This document shows, one piece after another, positions 9,801 to 17,437 of a stretch of 41,178 nt of DNA; the first letter of the stretch is position 1, and each line of letters begins with the position of its first letter. Source of the DNA: Clostridia bacterium (GTDB taxonomy: Bacteria > Bacillota > Clostridia > Oscillospirales > CAG-272); the NCBI GenBank assembly GCA_017539425.1, contig JAFYHA010000131.1, positions 1 to 41,178 of the forward strand, read 5' to 3'. A program made the translations under genes and the position numbers. The notes below the pieces were generated by a model that saw only the letters and a program-made list of their open reading frames with translations, had not been told where the DNA came from and made no database searches.

Positions 9801-10028
9801 AACCGCGCCGCTTGTGGTGACCCTGTCGTTATTGTCCGGGCGGACGACCGTGTAGTCACACCGGCCGGTTTCCGCCAGCGTGATCTGAGGAACCGAAGTT
9901 TCGGTTTCCGTACCGGTATTCCGGCTTTCCTGCGGTCCGGTTCCGGGATCCGTGGCGGATCCGCATCCGAACAGGACCAGCAGTGAAAGCATCAACAAAA
10001 GAGACAGGCCATATTTCAAAATTCGCAT
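6888..10028 (-). CDS. Large lipoprotein with two pectate-lyase-type beta-helix domains
   Basis: This 1046-residue lipoprotein has a signal peptide with lipobox LFGCGS (lipidated Cys near residue 22). Residues of about 60-160 carry EILVGNTNRPES, a module also found in the GxGYxYP lipoprotein of the same operon. Two right-handed parallel beta-helix domains of the Pectate_lyase_3 type follow. The first begins near residue 205 (YGAAGDGSADATVAFQSAL, then GGGTVYVPAGQYLI). The second begins near 630 (DYGAVGNGSTDCLQAFRTAL, then GGIVYVPAGHYLV). Such proteins are usually polysaccharide lyases or hydrolases acting outside the cell. It is last in the operon; its start overlaps the rhamnosidase stop by 13 bases and follows GGAGGGG. 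Substrate is unknown; rhamnogalacturonan-type material is a reasonable inference from the neighbour. Confidence 0.9.
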   Translation of the reverse strand: MRILKYGLSLLLMLSLLVLFGCGSATDPGTGPQESRNTGTETETSVPQITLAETGRCDYTVVRPDNNDRVTTSGAVSVMNALSFLSGTKVKICTDYDPKDLTEREILVGNTNRPESAEAAGRLGEEDYRIEVNGTKIAIVGKSDAGLAEGVAVFLRDVLGFYSKYDYVQKEAYTVDENAVITGKVDTIVKDPRNENDVLIYTASVTEYGAAGDGSADATVAFQSALNAVRDQGGGTVYVPAGQYLIKGSLTVGRSVYLVGSGGSGHGSVLLATGNAGSEDRAKSLITLGASAGVIGLTVYYPDQKPDAVKAYPPAIRIKDNLAGDASQHASYVEKVVLVNPYVGISADEGLQLPTLTDVRMSALSVGFRINQCYDCARITTLYVTPKIWSEYSGISEETVSGAMRSSLTGLVLSRTDMQMMHDVKLDSCKTGVYLSRDKSSSGETAGYTDISEIFITRSVTGVYSEYNSCSFSGGQISVSGKDAVCVRLGEDAPNESALRFYDILFENPDGNCLEIEGGAGGILAVQNSEFRTWKSGSPAVTADGGILSVTDCDFKGSGRAIQIGSDTRGAAVSGNRFADEADPVNCELRAESCTVQTGSGTPGKTDTFELKLDPAPVVYTSASVYNVKDYGAVGNGSTDCLQAFRTALSEAGKTGGIVYVPAGHYLVSGPLVIPTGVELRGISEGLHVSSGEGSVLLVTAGEDDPDGEAFITMSRSSALRGVMFWYPGQAWNALKTYPFTVRVNGQDCVIRNICLGNTYRGIDMGSADCGGHYVENITGCVLETGIVLDGSTKGGTIRNTHFNLTFYTNLSRNSTLKDSSGVGGNDMFVGLLNLLNANLTAYRFGSTVDEQLLFVFNYRARYGMVFTGGFDGTIVGSAVDGSLCGLKVTGSYEKPLTFLAFLDDIVPGTTPEGNLAVYVETDDKSEVRMISSGASSYNYVPEGLVRVVTGSLVLNGFDARVTPASGKGAVRVERGYAELSGIVFQHVGTLDAAGAFTRQAKTPTTIDIFVGTKGSASIGSAIGVDFLNTDLAGSVSPKNTAYTKS

Positions 10029-12478
10029 TCTTCCCCTCCGATCTCATACTTGCATCCGCCCTTCAGTTCGAACGTCCAGCTGTCACTGCTGACTCTGGCG
10101 CCGAGCTGACTTGCCGTCATGCGGACACCGTTGATGTCCAGATACTCAATGTGCTTATGAATGGGATACACGACTGTGGCGCTGATCCGGGCAGGGATCC
10201 CCACGGTCCAGTACAGCCTGCCGCACCGGAATTCCCACTGGCTGGTATAGCCCCTGGACGAACCTCCGGCGAACCGGATACGGCTCTGTCCTTCCGGGAT
10301 CTCTTCCGGTTTGCGGAAGTCCGGACGGATGCCCAGGATCGCGTGATTCTGAAGTCCGGGACGGTCCGGATCCGGGCGTATGCCCAGCATGTAGGCAAAG
10401 ATCCATTCGGCCACCGCACCGTAGGCATAGTGGTTGAACGAGTTCATGCCCGGGTCTCCGAAGCCTTTTGCCACGGTATAGGAGTTCCAGCGCTCCCAGA
10501 CGGTCGTGGCGCCCTGGTAGACCGGATAGAGCCAGGAAGGATCCCGGGTCTGCAGCAGCAGCGAGTAGGCATGCCCGTCCAGGCCGGCCATGGCCAACGT
10601 CTGGTTCAGGATGCCGGAGCCCAGGAATCCGGTGGAGAGCGTGTAGCCGTTATCACGGATCTTGTCCGCCAGCTTGCGGATCATCCGCTCCTTGTCCTCT
10701 CCGGTCAGGATCTCGAACGCGACGGGCAGCAGGCAGGCGGTCTGGGAGGTCTCGGTCAGTTCCCCGTCCGGCATATAGTCCCTGCGGAACTTGCTCACGA
10801 TCCGTTTCCGGAGATCCTCATAGGATTCAGCCTTATCCGCATAACCCAGGATCTCGGAGATCTTGCGCATGAGCAGCGCGTCATAGGCGTAGTAGCATAC
10901 CGAAACGTACCGTTTGTCCGTCTGTTCATAGCACAGCCAGTCTCCGTACGCGGTTTTCGGGCCATCCAGGCCGAACTGGGAAAGATAGTCCATATAGGCT
11001 TCCATCGAGGCATAGTGCCGTTCCAGAAGCGTCTTGTCCCCGTACATCAGGTAGTGCTTGTAAGCCACGATAATGCCGGCATCGCCCCAGGCGGCGTTCC
11101 CGTCCCCGACGATATCCAGTCTCGGGATGACGTCGGAATAGGCGCCTCCGTACCCTTTCTGGGAATCCTGTGCGTCATACAAAAGCCATTTTTTCAGGAA
11201 GCCGTCCGTATCGGCCAGGTACGCGGCCGCCGTGCAGAAGATCTGGGTGTCCCCGGTCCAGCCCAGTCGTTCGTCGCGCTGGGGACAGTCCGTGGGAACG
11301 GACAGATAGTTGCCCCGCATGCCCCAGAACACGTTTTTCATCAGCTTGTTCACCGCCGTATCCGAGCAGTTGAACGAATAGTGCGGCTTCATATCCGAAC
11401 TCAGCACCTGGGCCTTGACGAGCGAGACGGACACGTTGCCGCCTGCCGAGATCTCCATATACCGGAACCCGTAAAACGTGTGCCTCGGGCAGCATACCGC
11501 CTCTCCGTCCGGTCCTATGACGCAGGTGTAGCGGGCCATTGCGGACCGGTAGTTCAGGATATAGGCGCTGCCTTTCGGTCCGTCGTTTCCACGGGATTTT
11601 TCTCCGCTGTCGTTGAGCATTTCGGCGAACAGGCATTCCACGGCCGTGCCGGGTGCGCCCTTCACCTGAAAATACGGCCTTCCGACCACGTTCTGTCCGA
11701 AATCGTAGGTGAGATGTGTTCCTTTCCCAACGGAGATCCGTTTCAGTTTGGGACCCAGATAGGTCTTTTCCCTTTCAATGTGTCCGAAATCGGTCCCGTC
11801 CTCCACCGCGCGGCTCCAGGAGAATGCGGATGCCGGTCTGACCTCATCCACGACGCGTACGGGCGGTCCCATTCTTTCCACGATCGGGGGCGTATTCTCC
11901 AGAATGACCGCATTCTTCCAGTTCATTCCGTAATCGGGATCCGTCACCACATTATAATCGTCATATTCCCCGTTCCAGATGTCCGCGTACATGACCGGAC
12001 CCATGATCGCGGTCTCCCAGCTTTCGTCCGTTCTGAAGACTTCGCTTTTTCCTTTCCCGGCGATCTCGACCTTGCAGCCGAACGCGGCAGGCCTGTATCC
12101 GTACTGGCCGAACGAGATCATACCGGACCACCAGCCGGGCGAGACCCTGGCCAGCACATGCAGGAACGCAGGGTCCTGCCTCAGTTTGACGTCATATGTC
12201 CAGGCCATCACGCGCTGGCTGTAATCCGACCAGAGAGGCAGCAGTTCATCCTTGCTGATCCTGGAATCATTGACAAAGATATCGGCGATACCCAGCGCCG
12301 TGACCGTGATCCTGGCCGTCTCGGCACCCGGGAACACCGGAATGGCCTTCCGGAGCGTGAGCAGTCCGGGACCCGGTTTGAGTTTAAACTCCCGGGTGTT
12401 CATCACCCGGTTCTTCCACAGGTCGTGTGCCTGGGTCTCCGGATAGTCCGGGCTCGTGATAAATCTGATTTTGTCCAT
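10016..12478 (-). CDS. Alpha-L-rhamnosidase, GH78 family
   Basis: An 820-residue enzyme predicted to release terminal L-rhamnose from glycans or glycosides. The diagnostic block PTDCPQRDERLGWTGDTQIF begins the (alpha/alpha)6 catalytic barrel and supplies its conserved acidic residues. TTVWERWNSYT and NSFNHYAYGAVAEWIF further on are also family hallmarks. N-terminal beta-sandwich domains occupy about the first 320 residues, and a short beta-domain closes the protein. No signal peptide is seen, so it should act in the cytoplasm on imported oligosaccharides. It starts 3 bases after the methyltransferase-fold gene stop, with GGAGG as ribosome binding site, and overlaps the beta-helix gene. No rhamnose isomerase, kinase or aldolase gene lies in the window. 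Confidence 0.94.
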   Translation of the reverse strand: MDKIRFITSPDYPETQAHDLWKNRVMNTREFKLKPGPGLLTLRKAIPVFPGAETARITVTALGIADIFVNDSRISKDELLPLWSDYSQRVMAWTYDVKLRQDPAFLHVLARVSPGWWSGMISFGQYGYRPAAFGCKVEIAGKGKSEVFRTDESWETAIMGPVMYADIWNGEYDDYNVVTDPDYGMNWKNAVILENTPPIVERMGPPVRVVDEVRPASAFSWSRAVEDGTDFGHIEREKTYLGPKLKRISVGKGTHLTYDFGQNVVGRPYFQVKGAPGTAVECLFAEMLNDSGEKSRGNDGPKGSAYILNYRSAMARYTCVIGPDGEAVCCPRHTFYGFRYMEISAGGNVSVSLVKAQVLSSDMKPHYSFNCSDTAVNKLMKNVFWGMRGNYLSVPTDCPQRDERLGWTGDTQIFCTAAAYLADTDGFLKKWLLYDAQDSQKGYGGAYSDVIPRLDIVGDGNAAWGDAGIIVAYKHYLMYGDKTLLERHYASMEAYMDYLSQFGLDGPKTAYGDWLCYEQTDKRYVSVCYYAYDALLMRKISEILGYADKAESYEDLRKRIVSKFRRDYMPDGELTETSQTACLLPVAFEILTGEDKERMIRKLADKIRDNGYTLSTGFLGSGILNQTLAMAGLDGHAYSLLLQTRDPSWLYPVYQGATTVWERWNSYTVAKGFGDPGMNSFNHYAYGAVAEWIFAYMLGIRPDPDRPGLQNHAILGIRPDFRKPEEIPEGQSRIRFAGGSSRGYTSQWEFRCGRLYWTVGIPARISATVVYPIHKHIEYLDINGVRMTASQLGARVSSDSWTFELKGGCKYEIGGEECEF

Positions 12479-12481
12479 GTG

Positions 12482-13417
12482 TCAAGCCTCCTTGGGGGGA
12501 TCCGGCCAGAGTCCGGGATCCAGGTAGCACCGGATGCTGTCCTCCAGCCAATAGGTGAAGACCGTGCCTTTATAGCGGTCCTCATAGGTTTTCATTTTCA
12601 GATAGAGTTCTTTCCCGTCGCCCACGTCGTGCCAGATGTCCGCGAACACGAAATCGTACATGCCAGGCTTCATCTGTCTGTCCAGATACGAAAAGGCGTC
12701 CGACTGTATGATGTGCACGCGGTCCGGGTCCGGGAACTGGGGCAGGATATGCGTCCGGAACAGGCGGATCACGTCCGGGGACAGTTCCACGACCGTCACG
12801 TCCTTCACATCCGGATTGCGCAGGGCGGAAAAGACGAAATAGCCGAGTCCGAGTCCGAACGTGAGCACGTGCCCGTGCGCCTTTCCGACCGCGGGATCCG
12901 TGGTCACGGTCTCGTTGGGCAGAAGGGTCATCCATTCCCTTCCGTTTTCCAGCACGGCGGGATACGGGAACGGCCGGTCGAAGAAGCCGATCTGCGGGAC
13001 CAGTCTTCCGTCCGGGAACACCCGGAAATCCCTGCAGACAAATCCCTCGGCGGGTTTCAGTTCCATCGTCTTCAGCTCCCACCGCCCGTCCCGGGCTTCC
13101 GGGATCCGTATGGACCGGTAGTAGGGATTGGCCGTATAGTCGTCCACGTCAAGATAATGGATCATGGGCAGGAAATAGTTCCGGAACAGGTCCCGGTCCT
13201 TTCCCTCCGTGTCCATGCCGAGCCGTCCGCCCAGCAGCAGGGCGTAGGCATAGTCCATGGATACGCCGCAGTCCCGGTGGATCTGTTTCACGTCTTCGAT
13301 CCGGATCGCGTCCGGCGCGAGATTGAGAAAGCGGCTGACCGCATAGACGACCCCGTTGTTGAACGTCCGGATTTCTTCCGGTCTGAGGGACCGGCGGGGC
13401 AGTTTTTCCTCTTCCAT
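12482..13417 (-). CDS. Spermidine-synthase-fold / class I SAM methyltransferase-like protein
   Basis: A 311-residue protein. The C-terminal half has a Rossmann fold of the spermidine synthase type: glycine-rich loop LTFGLGLGYFVF, acidic strand end VVELSPDVI, then QSDAFSYL and FADIWHDVGDG, whose Asp residues correspond to the substrate-side acids of this superfamily. The N-terminal 150 residues (from MEEEKLPRRSL) are not recognised. I chose the ATG at 13417, which shares one base with the upstream stop (TGATG) and has GGAG upstream. A longer reading frame extends into the esterase gene but is not believable. Its role in a glycan operon is unclear: it may transfer an aminopropyl or methyl group, or simply have lost catalysis. 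Confidence 0.8.
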   Translation of the reverse strand: MEEEKLPRRSLRPEEIRTFNNGVVYAVSRFLNLAPDAIRIEDVKQIHRDCGVSMDYAYALLLGGRLGMDTEGKDRDLFRNYFLPMIHYLDVDDYTANPYYRSIRIPEARDGRWELKTMELKPAEGFVCRDFRVFPDGRLVPQIGFFDRPFPYPAVLENGREWMTLLPNETVTTDPAVGKAHGHVLTFGLGLGYFVFSALRNPDVKDVTVVELSPDVIRLFRTHILPQFPDPDRVHIIQSDAFSYLDRQMKPGMYDFVFADIWHDVGDGKELYLKMKTYEDRYKGTVFTYWLEDSIRCYLDPGLWPDPPKEA

Positions 13418-14217
13418 CAGGTCCGCTCCATCCATCCGATCGCTTCGTCGACCCACCTTGCCACGTAGGCATCCGGCATTCCGGTCTGCGCGTCGCACAG
13501 GGACATGCCGTGCGGGCCGTGCGGAAACACATGCAGTTCGAACGGAACACGGTTCGCGGACAGCGCCGACGCAAACAGGAGCGAATTCTCGACGGGAACG
13601 CCGGGATCGTCCGAGGTGTGCCAGATGTAGGCCGGCACGGTGTCCGGACCCACCTTTGTCTCCAGGGAGACGGCCCTGCGCTTTTCCGGGTCGTCCGCTC
13701 CGTCCTTGAGCAGATTGACGAACGAACCCGCGTTGCAGAATTTTCCGGACGTGATGACCGGATAGCACAGGATCATGCCCCGGACGCGGAAGCATCCTTC
13801 CGGCGCGCCTGTCCTCTCATACAGGAACGGGTCGGACCACATCGTCCCCAGTGAGGCGGCCAGATGGGCACCTGCGGAAAAGCCTATGACGAAGATCCGG
13901 TCCGGATTGATCCGGAATTCATCCGCCTTTTCCTTGAGCATACGAACCGCTTTGCAGAGATCCAGCAGCGGTCCGGGATGTACGCGGTCCGCGCCGTGGA
14001 CATAGTCCAGGATGAACGTGTTGTAGCCTTTGGCCTGGAACGCAAGGGCGACGGGTTCGGCCTCCCGGGCCGAGCACCCGTGATATCCCCCTCCCGGGCA
14101 GACCAGGACCGCGTCCCTCTTTTCATTGTACGGCAGTTCGCGCGAGCGGACGGACAGATAGGCGGTCAGGGTGACGTTGTCCGCGTCCGAATCGATTTTG
14201 TATGTACGGATATCCAT
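13417..14217 (-). CDS. Alpha/beta hydrolase, acetyl-esterase-like
   Basis: A 266-residue cytoplasmic alpha/beta hydrolase. The oxyanion-hole segment PGGGYHGCS, the nucleophile elbow GFSAG, the acid region HTSDDPGVP and the catalytic histidine in FPHGPHG are all in order, so the Ser-Asp-His triad is complete. This pattern matches the carbohydrate esterases that remove acetyl groups from xylan or pectin fragments (BD-FAE-like). GGAG precedes the ATG, and the stop overlaps the next gene by one base. Deacetylating imported oligosaccharides before GH78 action would fit the operon. The specificity is inferred. Confidence 0.88.
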   Translation of the reverse strand: MDIRTYKIDSDADNVTLTAYLSVRSRELPYNEKRDAVLVCPGGGYHGCSAREAEPVALAFQAKGYNTFILDYVHGADRVHPGPLLDLCKAVRMLKEKADEFRINPDRIFVIGFSAGAHLAASLGTMWSDPFLYERTGAPEGCFRVRGMILCYPVITSGKFCNAGSFVNLLKDGADDPEKRRAVSLETKVGPDTVPAYIWHTSDDPGVPVENSLLFASALSANRVPFELHVFPHGPHGMSLCDAQTGMPDAYVARWVDEAIGWMERT

Positions 14218-14239
14218 ATTTTCTCCTTCATGCCGGCGG

Positions 14240-14824
14240 CTATATGCCCAGCCAGCTGCGGACGACGATCTCGATCCCGATCAGGATCAGGATCACGCCG
14301 CCCAGTATTCCGGCCTTTCCGGCCAGCCGGGTTCCGAACCGGCGCCCGATGAACACGCCCAGGAAACACAGGCCGAACGTGACGAGGCCTATGATCACGG
14401 ATTCCAGGAGCGCACGGTCCCAGGTATAGTCCGAAATGGTGAAGCCCACGGACAGCGCGTCGATGGACGTGGCGACACCCTGGACCAGCAGCAGTCCTAT
14501 GCCCAGTGCCGGGCGGGGCGCGTCCTCATGATGCCGCACGCCCTCCACGATCATCTTGATCCCCAGGAACAGCAGCAGCGCCAGGGCCACATAGGGAATG
14601 TAATCGGTCAGGATGGCGAAGATAGAGGCGACCGTGTGCACGAACAGCCAGCCCAGCATCGGCATGCCGGTCTGAAACAGGGCGAACACGGACGCGATCA
14701 GGCTCACCTTCCCGGTTTTCATCTCCGGTTCGTTCAGTCCGTTGGCCATGGACACCGAGAAGGCATCCATGGACAGCGCCACTCCGAACAGAAGACTGTT
14801 CAGGATAAACAGAAATGTTTCCAT
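14240..14824 (-). CDS. mntP: MntP-like manganese efflux pump
   Basis: A 194-residue six-helix membrane protein of the MntP (YebN) family, which exports Mn(II). Two internally repeated halves carry the hallmark acidic motifs: SMDAFSVSMANG near residues 17-28 and TSIDALSVGFT in the second half. The length matches the family (about 190). The true ATG is at 14824, sharing one base with the preceding stop (TGATG); longer upstream reading is overlap only. No yybP-ykoY-type riboswitch space exists, because the gene sits inside the operon. Its presence between glycan-degradation genes is odd and suggests either metal homeostasis for Mn-dependent enzymes or chance incorporation. Confidence 0.92.
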   Translation of the reverse strand: METFLFILNSLLFGVALSMDAFSVSMANGLNEPEMKTGKVSLIASVFALFQTGMPMLGWLFVHTVASIFAILTDYIPYVALALLLFLGIKMIVEGVRHHEDAPRPALGIGLLLVQGVATSIDALSVGFTISDYTWDRALLESVIIGLVTFGLCFLGVFIGRRFGTRLAGKAGILGGVILILIGIEIVVRSWLGI

Positions 14825-17073
14825 CACTTCTGATTCAGTTTCACAGTGAGCAGGCGGAAGTAGGTATACGGATCCACGACCTCGATGTCCCACTCCGGTT
14901 TTTCCTTCTTCATCTGATCCAGGACCTGCATCACGTAGGTCGGGGTACACCAGGTGCAGCGCACCGACATGAAGGTGGCCTTTCCGGTCATCCTCCGGTC
15001 CATGACGCCCTTGATCATGGCGGTCGTGCAGGCCTCCACGTCATTGCGTACGAATCCGTTATAGAGGTAATCCACGGTCACGCCGCAGTCCTCGATATGC
15101 TGATAGGTCTTCTGCCCGGTCCCCAGGCCGAGCTGGTTGGCGACCAGCGTCCCGATCCCGTCGGGGGCGTATTCGGCGACCCTTGCGAACTGTTCCGGCT
15201 TGAGTGTCTGGAAATCCCACAGATCCGGACAGATGGTCATGTCGGCCAGCTCAAAATAGTACTTGTGATGCTTCACGATGGCGTCCCACTGGGAATCCTT
15301 GACCCGGCTCGGGGTATACCATCCGGCGCCGCCCACGTTGGACACGAAGAAATCGTTTTCCGTCTTCTGTTCGTACAGCCGGTTGATGATGTCCGGATAG
15401 TCGGTCAGGAGGTTCGGATTGTAGGACCAGGCCAGCGGGATCTTTCCCCGGCCCTCGTCGTTCCAGTTCGGATAGAGCTGGTGGTACAGGGCACCCGCCG
15501 AGTCATAGTCGGTCATCATGATCAGGAGATAGACCTTTCCGTCCCGGTTCTCCAGGACGGCGTCCGTGTCGGGTTCGTTCTGTACCAGCACGTCCACCGG
15601 GGTCTGCATATGCACGGTCCGGTTGTACGCGTTCTCGGTAACGGTGTTCCAGTAGCATCCGTACGGGGTGAACAGGTACGCCGCCTTCCACTCGACCTGC
15701 GTCGGCTTGTATTTGGACGTGAATGTGTCGTCGTTTCCGGAATCCGAATACTTGTAGCCCGGGAAGAACCCGTCGATCTCGGTCAGCTTGCTGTCTCCCC
15801 GGAGATCCTGGACGGTTTCCAGCATGGAGAGATAGGTCTTCAGGTCGGTCCCGAAAGGCTGGGTCAGGTCGTCCTTGGGCGCCTCATCCTCCCAGACGGA
15901 CAGATCGAACACGAATCCGCGGTAGTAGATTGCCTTGTCCCGGTTGACCAGGTTCTTTACGTTTCCGTTCGGACGCGTGAACGTGGGGTCCTCGATCGAG
16001 AAGATGTGCTCCAGGCTGCATCTGCCCTTCTTCAGGTACTCCTCGATCATCCAGCGGTACACGTCGTTCTTCTTGCTTCCGGATCCGGATCCGTCAAAAC
16101 GTCCGACAAGCGAGATCTCCCCGATGCCTTCCGGCAGGCGGGACTTCATGGTGTTGTACTGCGCCTGCGTCAGGACGATCCCGTCCTCGACGCCGGCTAT
16201 GGTCGTGGCCGCGTTGAGCGTGGCCGGGACCGACGGGTCCCAGATGACCGCCGTTCGGATATAGGGCGCGGCCAGTTCCATCATATCGGACAGCGTGTTC
16301 AGGGTGACGGGGTCATAGCTCCGGATGGAGTCCAGATCCATATAGGTCTTGGACAGGGCGCTGCTCGTCACGTAGATCTTGCTGCCCGGGTTTTCCCGGT
16401 TGTACAGCCCCTGCAGGCAGCACGCCGTCGCCGAAGTGTCGTACTTTTCGGTACTTCCGGTCCCGAGCGCATAGACGTACAGTCCGTTCAGCGTCTCCGA
16501 GGCCAGCTCGGTCTGGGGGACAAGGCCGTCCGATCCTGCATTCAGGTAGTGTGAGATGAACCACTCGCAGGCCATCGCCGTCGTGCGCTCGCTGGCGCCC
16601 GCCAGCACGATCTTGTTGCCCACGACCTCGACGGCCCAGGTATGCGGTTCCAGCTTGTCCAGGACCTGTGCGGACTCCGGGCGTTCCGTCTTGCCCACCA
16701 GTATTTCGTATTCACTGATGGGAAACAGCAGATTGCCCAGACGGTCCCGGCCGTCCGCCCCGATCTTCGGGGTGTATCCGGCCACGTTCTGCAGCGCGTT
16801 CTTGACGGCCACGGCGGCCTTGGTCGATTCGTTTCCGCCCAGGTCCGAGCGGACCACCTGATAGACCGGCGCCCCTTCTCCGAACAGGCGGATGGAGGGA
16901 CCGGTATATACGGTCTCCGGTTCCTTTGCGCTTTCTCCCGGCTTCGTACTTTCCGAAGAGCTTTCCCTGCCCCCGCTGCTGCCGCATGCCGAAAGGACGG
17001 CCGGGCACAGGAGCAGCCAGACCAGGAAAAGGGTCAGAACACGAAGCGGAACGGATTTGAAACAATTATACAT
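14824..17073 (-). CDS. Lipoprotein of the GxGYxYP putative glycoside hydrolase family
   Basis: This 749-residue lipoprotein has a signal peptide and lipobox LSACGS (Cys near residue 30). Residues of about 80-180 contain EILVGKTERPESAQ, the module shared with the beta-helix lipoprotein. The central and C-terminal region follows the GxGYxYP layout: LQGLYNRENPGSKIYV, RGFVFDL, then LLIMMTDYDSAGALYHQ, PLAWSYNPNL and GGAGWYTPSRV, where GAGWYTP is the family signature in variant form. These are predicted extracellular glycoside hydrolases without a proven activity. I start at ATG 17073, which overlaps the DUF1667 stop by 8 bases and has GGGAGAG upstream. It probably trims glycans at the surface before import. 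Confidence 0.85.
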   Translation of the reverse strand: MYNCFKSVPLRVLTLFLVWLLLCPAVLSACGSSGGRESSSESTKPGESAKEPETVYTGPSIRLFGEGAPVYQVVRSDLGGNESTKAAVAVKNALQNVAGYTPKIGADGRDRLGNLLFPISEYEILVGKTERPESAQVLDKLEPHTWAVEVVGNKIVLAGASERTTAMACEWFISHYLNAGSDGLVPQTELASETLNGLYVYALGTGSTEKYDTSATACCLQGLYNRENPGSKIYVTSSALSKTYMDLDSIRSYDPVTLNTLSDMMELAAPYIRTAVIWDPSVPATLNAATTIAGVEDGIVLTQAQYNTMKSRLPEGIGEISLVGRFDGSGSGSKKNDVYRWMIEEYLKKGRCSLEHIFSIEDPTFTRPNGNVKNLVNRDKAIYYRGFVFDLSVWEDEAPKDDLTQPFGTDLKTYLSMLETVQDLRGDSKLTEIDGFFPGYKYSDSGNDDTFTSKYKPTQVEWKAAYLFTPYGCYWNTVTENAYNRTVHMQTPVDVLVQNEPDTDAVLENRDGKVYLLIMMTDYDSAGALYHQLYPNWNDEGRGKIPLAWSYNPNLLTDYPDIINRLYEQKTENDFFVSNVGGAGWYTPSRVKDSQWDAIVKHHKYYFELADMTICPDLWDFQTLKPEQFARVAEYAPDGIGTLVANQLGLGTGQKTYQHIEDCGVTVDYLYNGFVRNDVEACTTAMIKGVMDRRMTGKATFMSVRCTWCTPTYVMQVLDQMKKEKPEWDIEVVDPYTYFRLLTVKLNQK

Positions 17074-17434
17074 TTTTCTCTCCCACGGTTTTGGTTGCAA
17101 TGATGTCAACGCCGGTCCCGGCCACGTCAGGCAGCAGGACCTGACCGATCCGGACGGGAGCATTTACGCGCAGGGCGCGTATGGCCGCCATGACTTCACG
17201 GATACGGCCTTTCGGAATATCCGCCGAGGTCTTTACGGATACGCGCGGGATCTCTCCGCCCTGTACGCAGACCGTACTGGTCACGGTACGGGTGGGATCC
17301 GTCACTTCTTTCTTTCCGTACACCGCGCCGCGGGGGCAGGTGTTGCCGGTCACGCGGATGTCATCCCCGTCGATCGTGACGGTCAGGGGACAGCCCATCG
17401 GGCACTGGATACAGATCAATTCCCGGGTCTCCAT
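17066..17434 (-). CDS. DUF1667 cysteine-rich protein of the glycerol-3-phosphate oxidation operon
   Basis: A 122-residue protein with the DUF1667 pattern: CIQCPMGC at residues 8-15 and TCPRG near residue 32, which look like metal or Fe-S ligands. In Firmicutes it regularly follows the GlpA-like dehydrogenase and FAD oxidoreductase genes. It is thought to be a third subunit of an anaerobic glycerol-3-phosphate oxidising complex, analogous in position to GlpC, but this is inferred from gene order. It starts 3 bases after the FAD oxidoreductase stop and overlaps the following lipoprotein gene, so translation is coupled. Confidence 0.93.
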   Translation of the reverse strand: METRELICIQCPMGCPLTVTIDGDDIRVTGNTCPRGAVYGKKEVTDPTRTVTSTVCVQGGEIPRVSVKTSADIPKGRIREVMAAIRALRVNAPVRIGQVLLPDVAGTGVDIIATKTVGEKNV

Positions 17435-17437
17435 AGT

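Noticed and set aside
9983..13468. A very long open frame on the plus strand (over 1,100 codons) opposite the rhamnosidase and neighbouring genes
   Set aside because: It is antisense to well-identified genes, rich in Arg/Gly/Pro/His, has no domains and crosses several gene borders. GC-rich codon bias creates such frames; similar ones lie opposite the oxidoreductases, GH3 and antiporter genes.
13418..13795. Longer N-terminus for the spermidine-synthase-fold protein
   Set aside because: The extension lies inside the esterase gene in another frame and is Arg-rich without structure; the TGATG overlap with GGAG upstream gives a better start.
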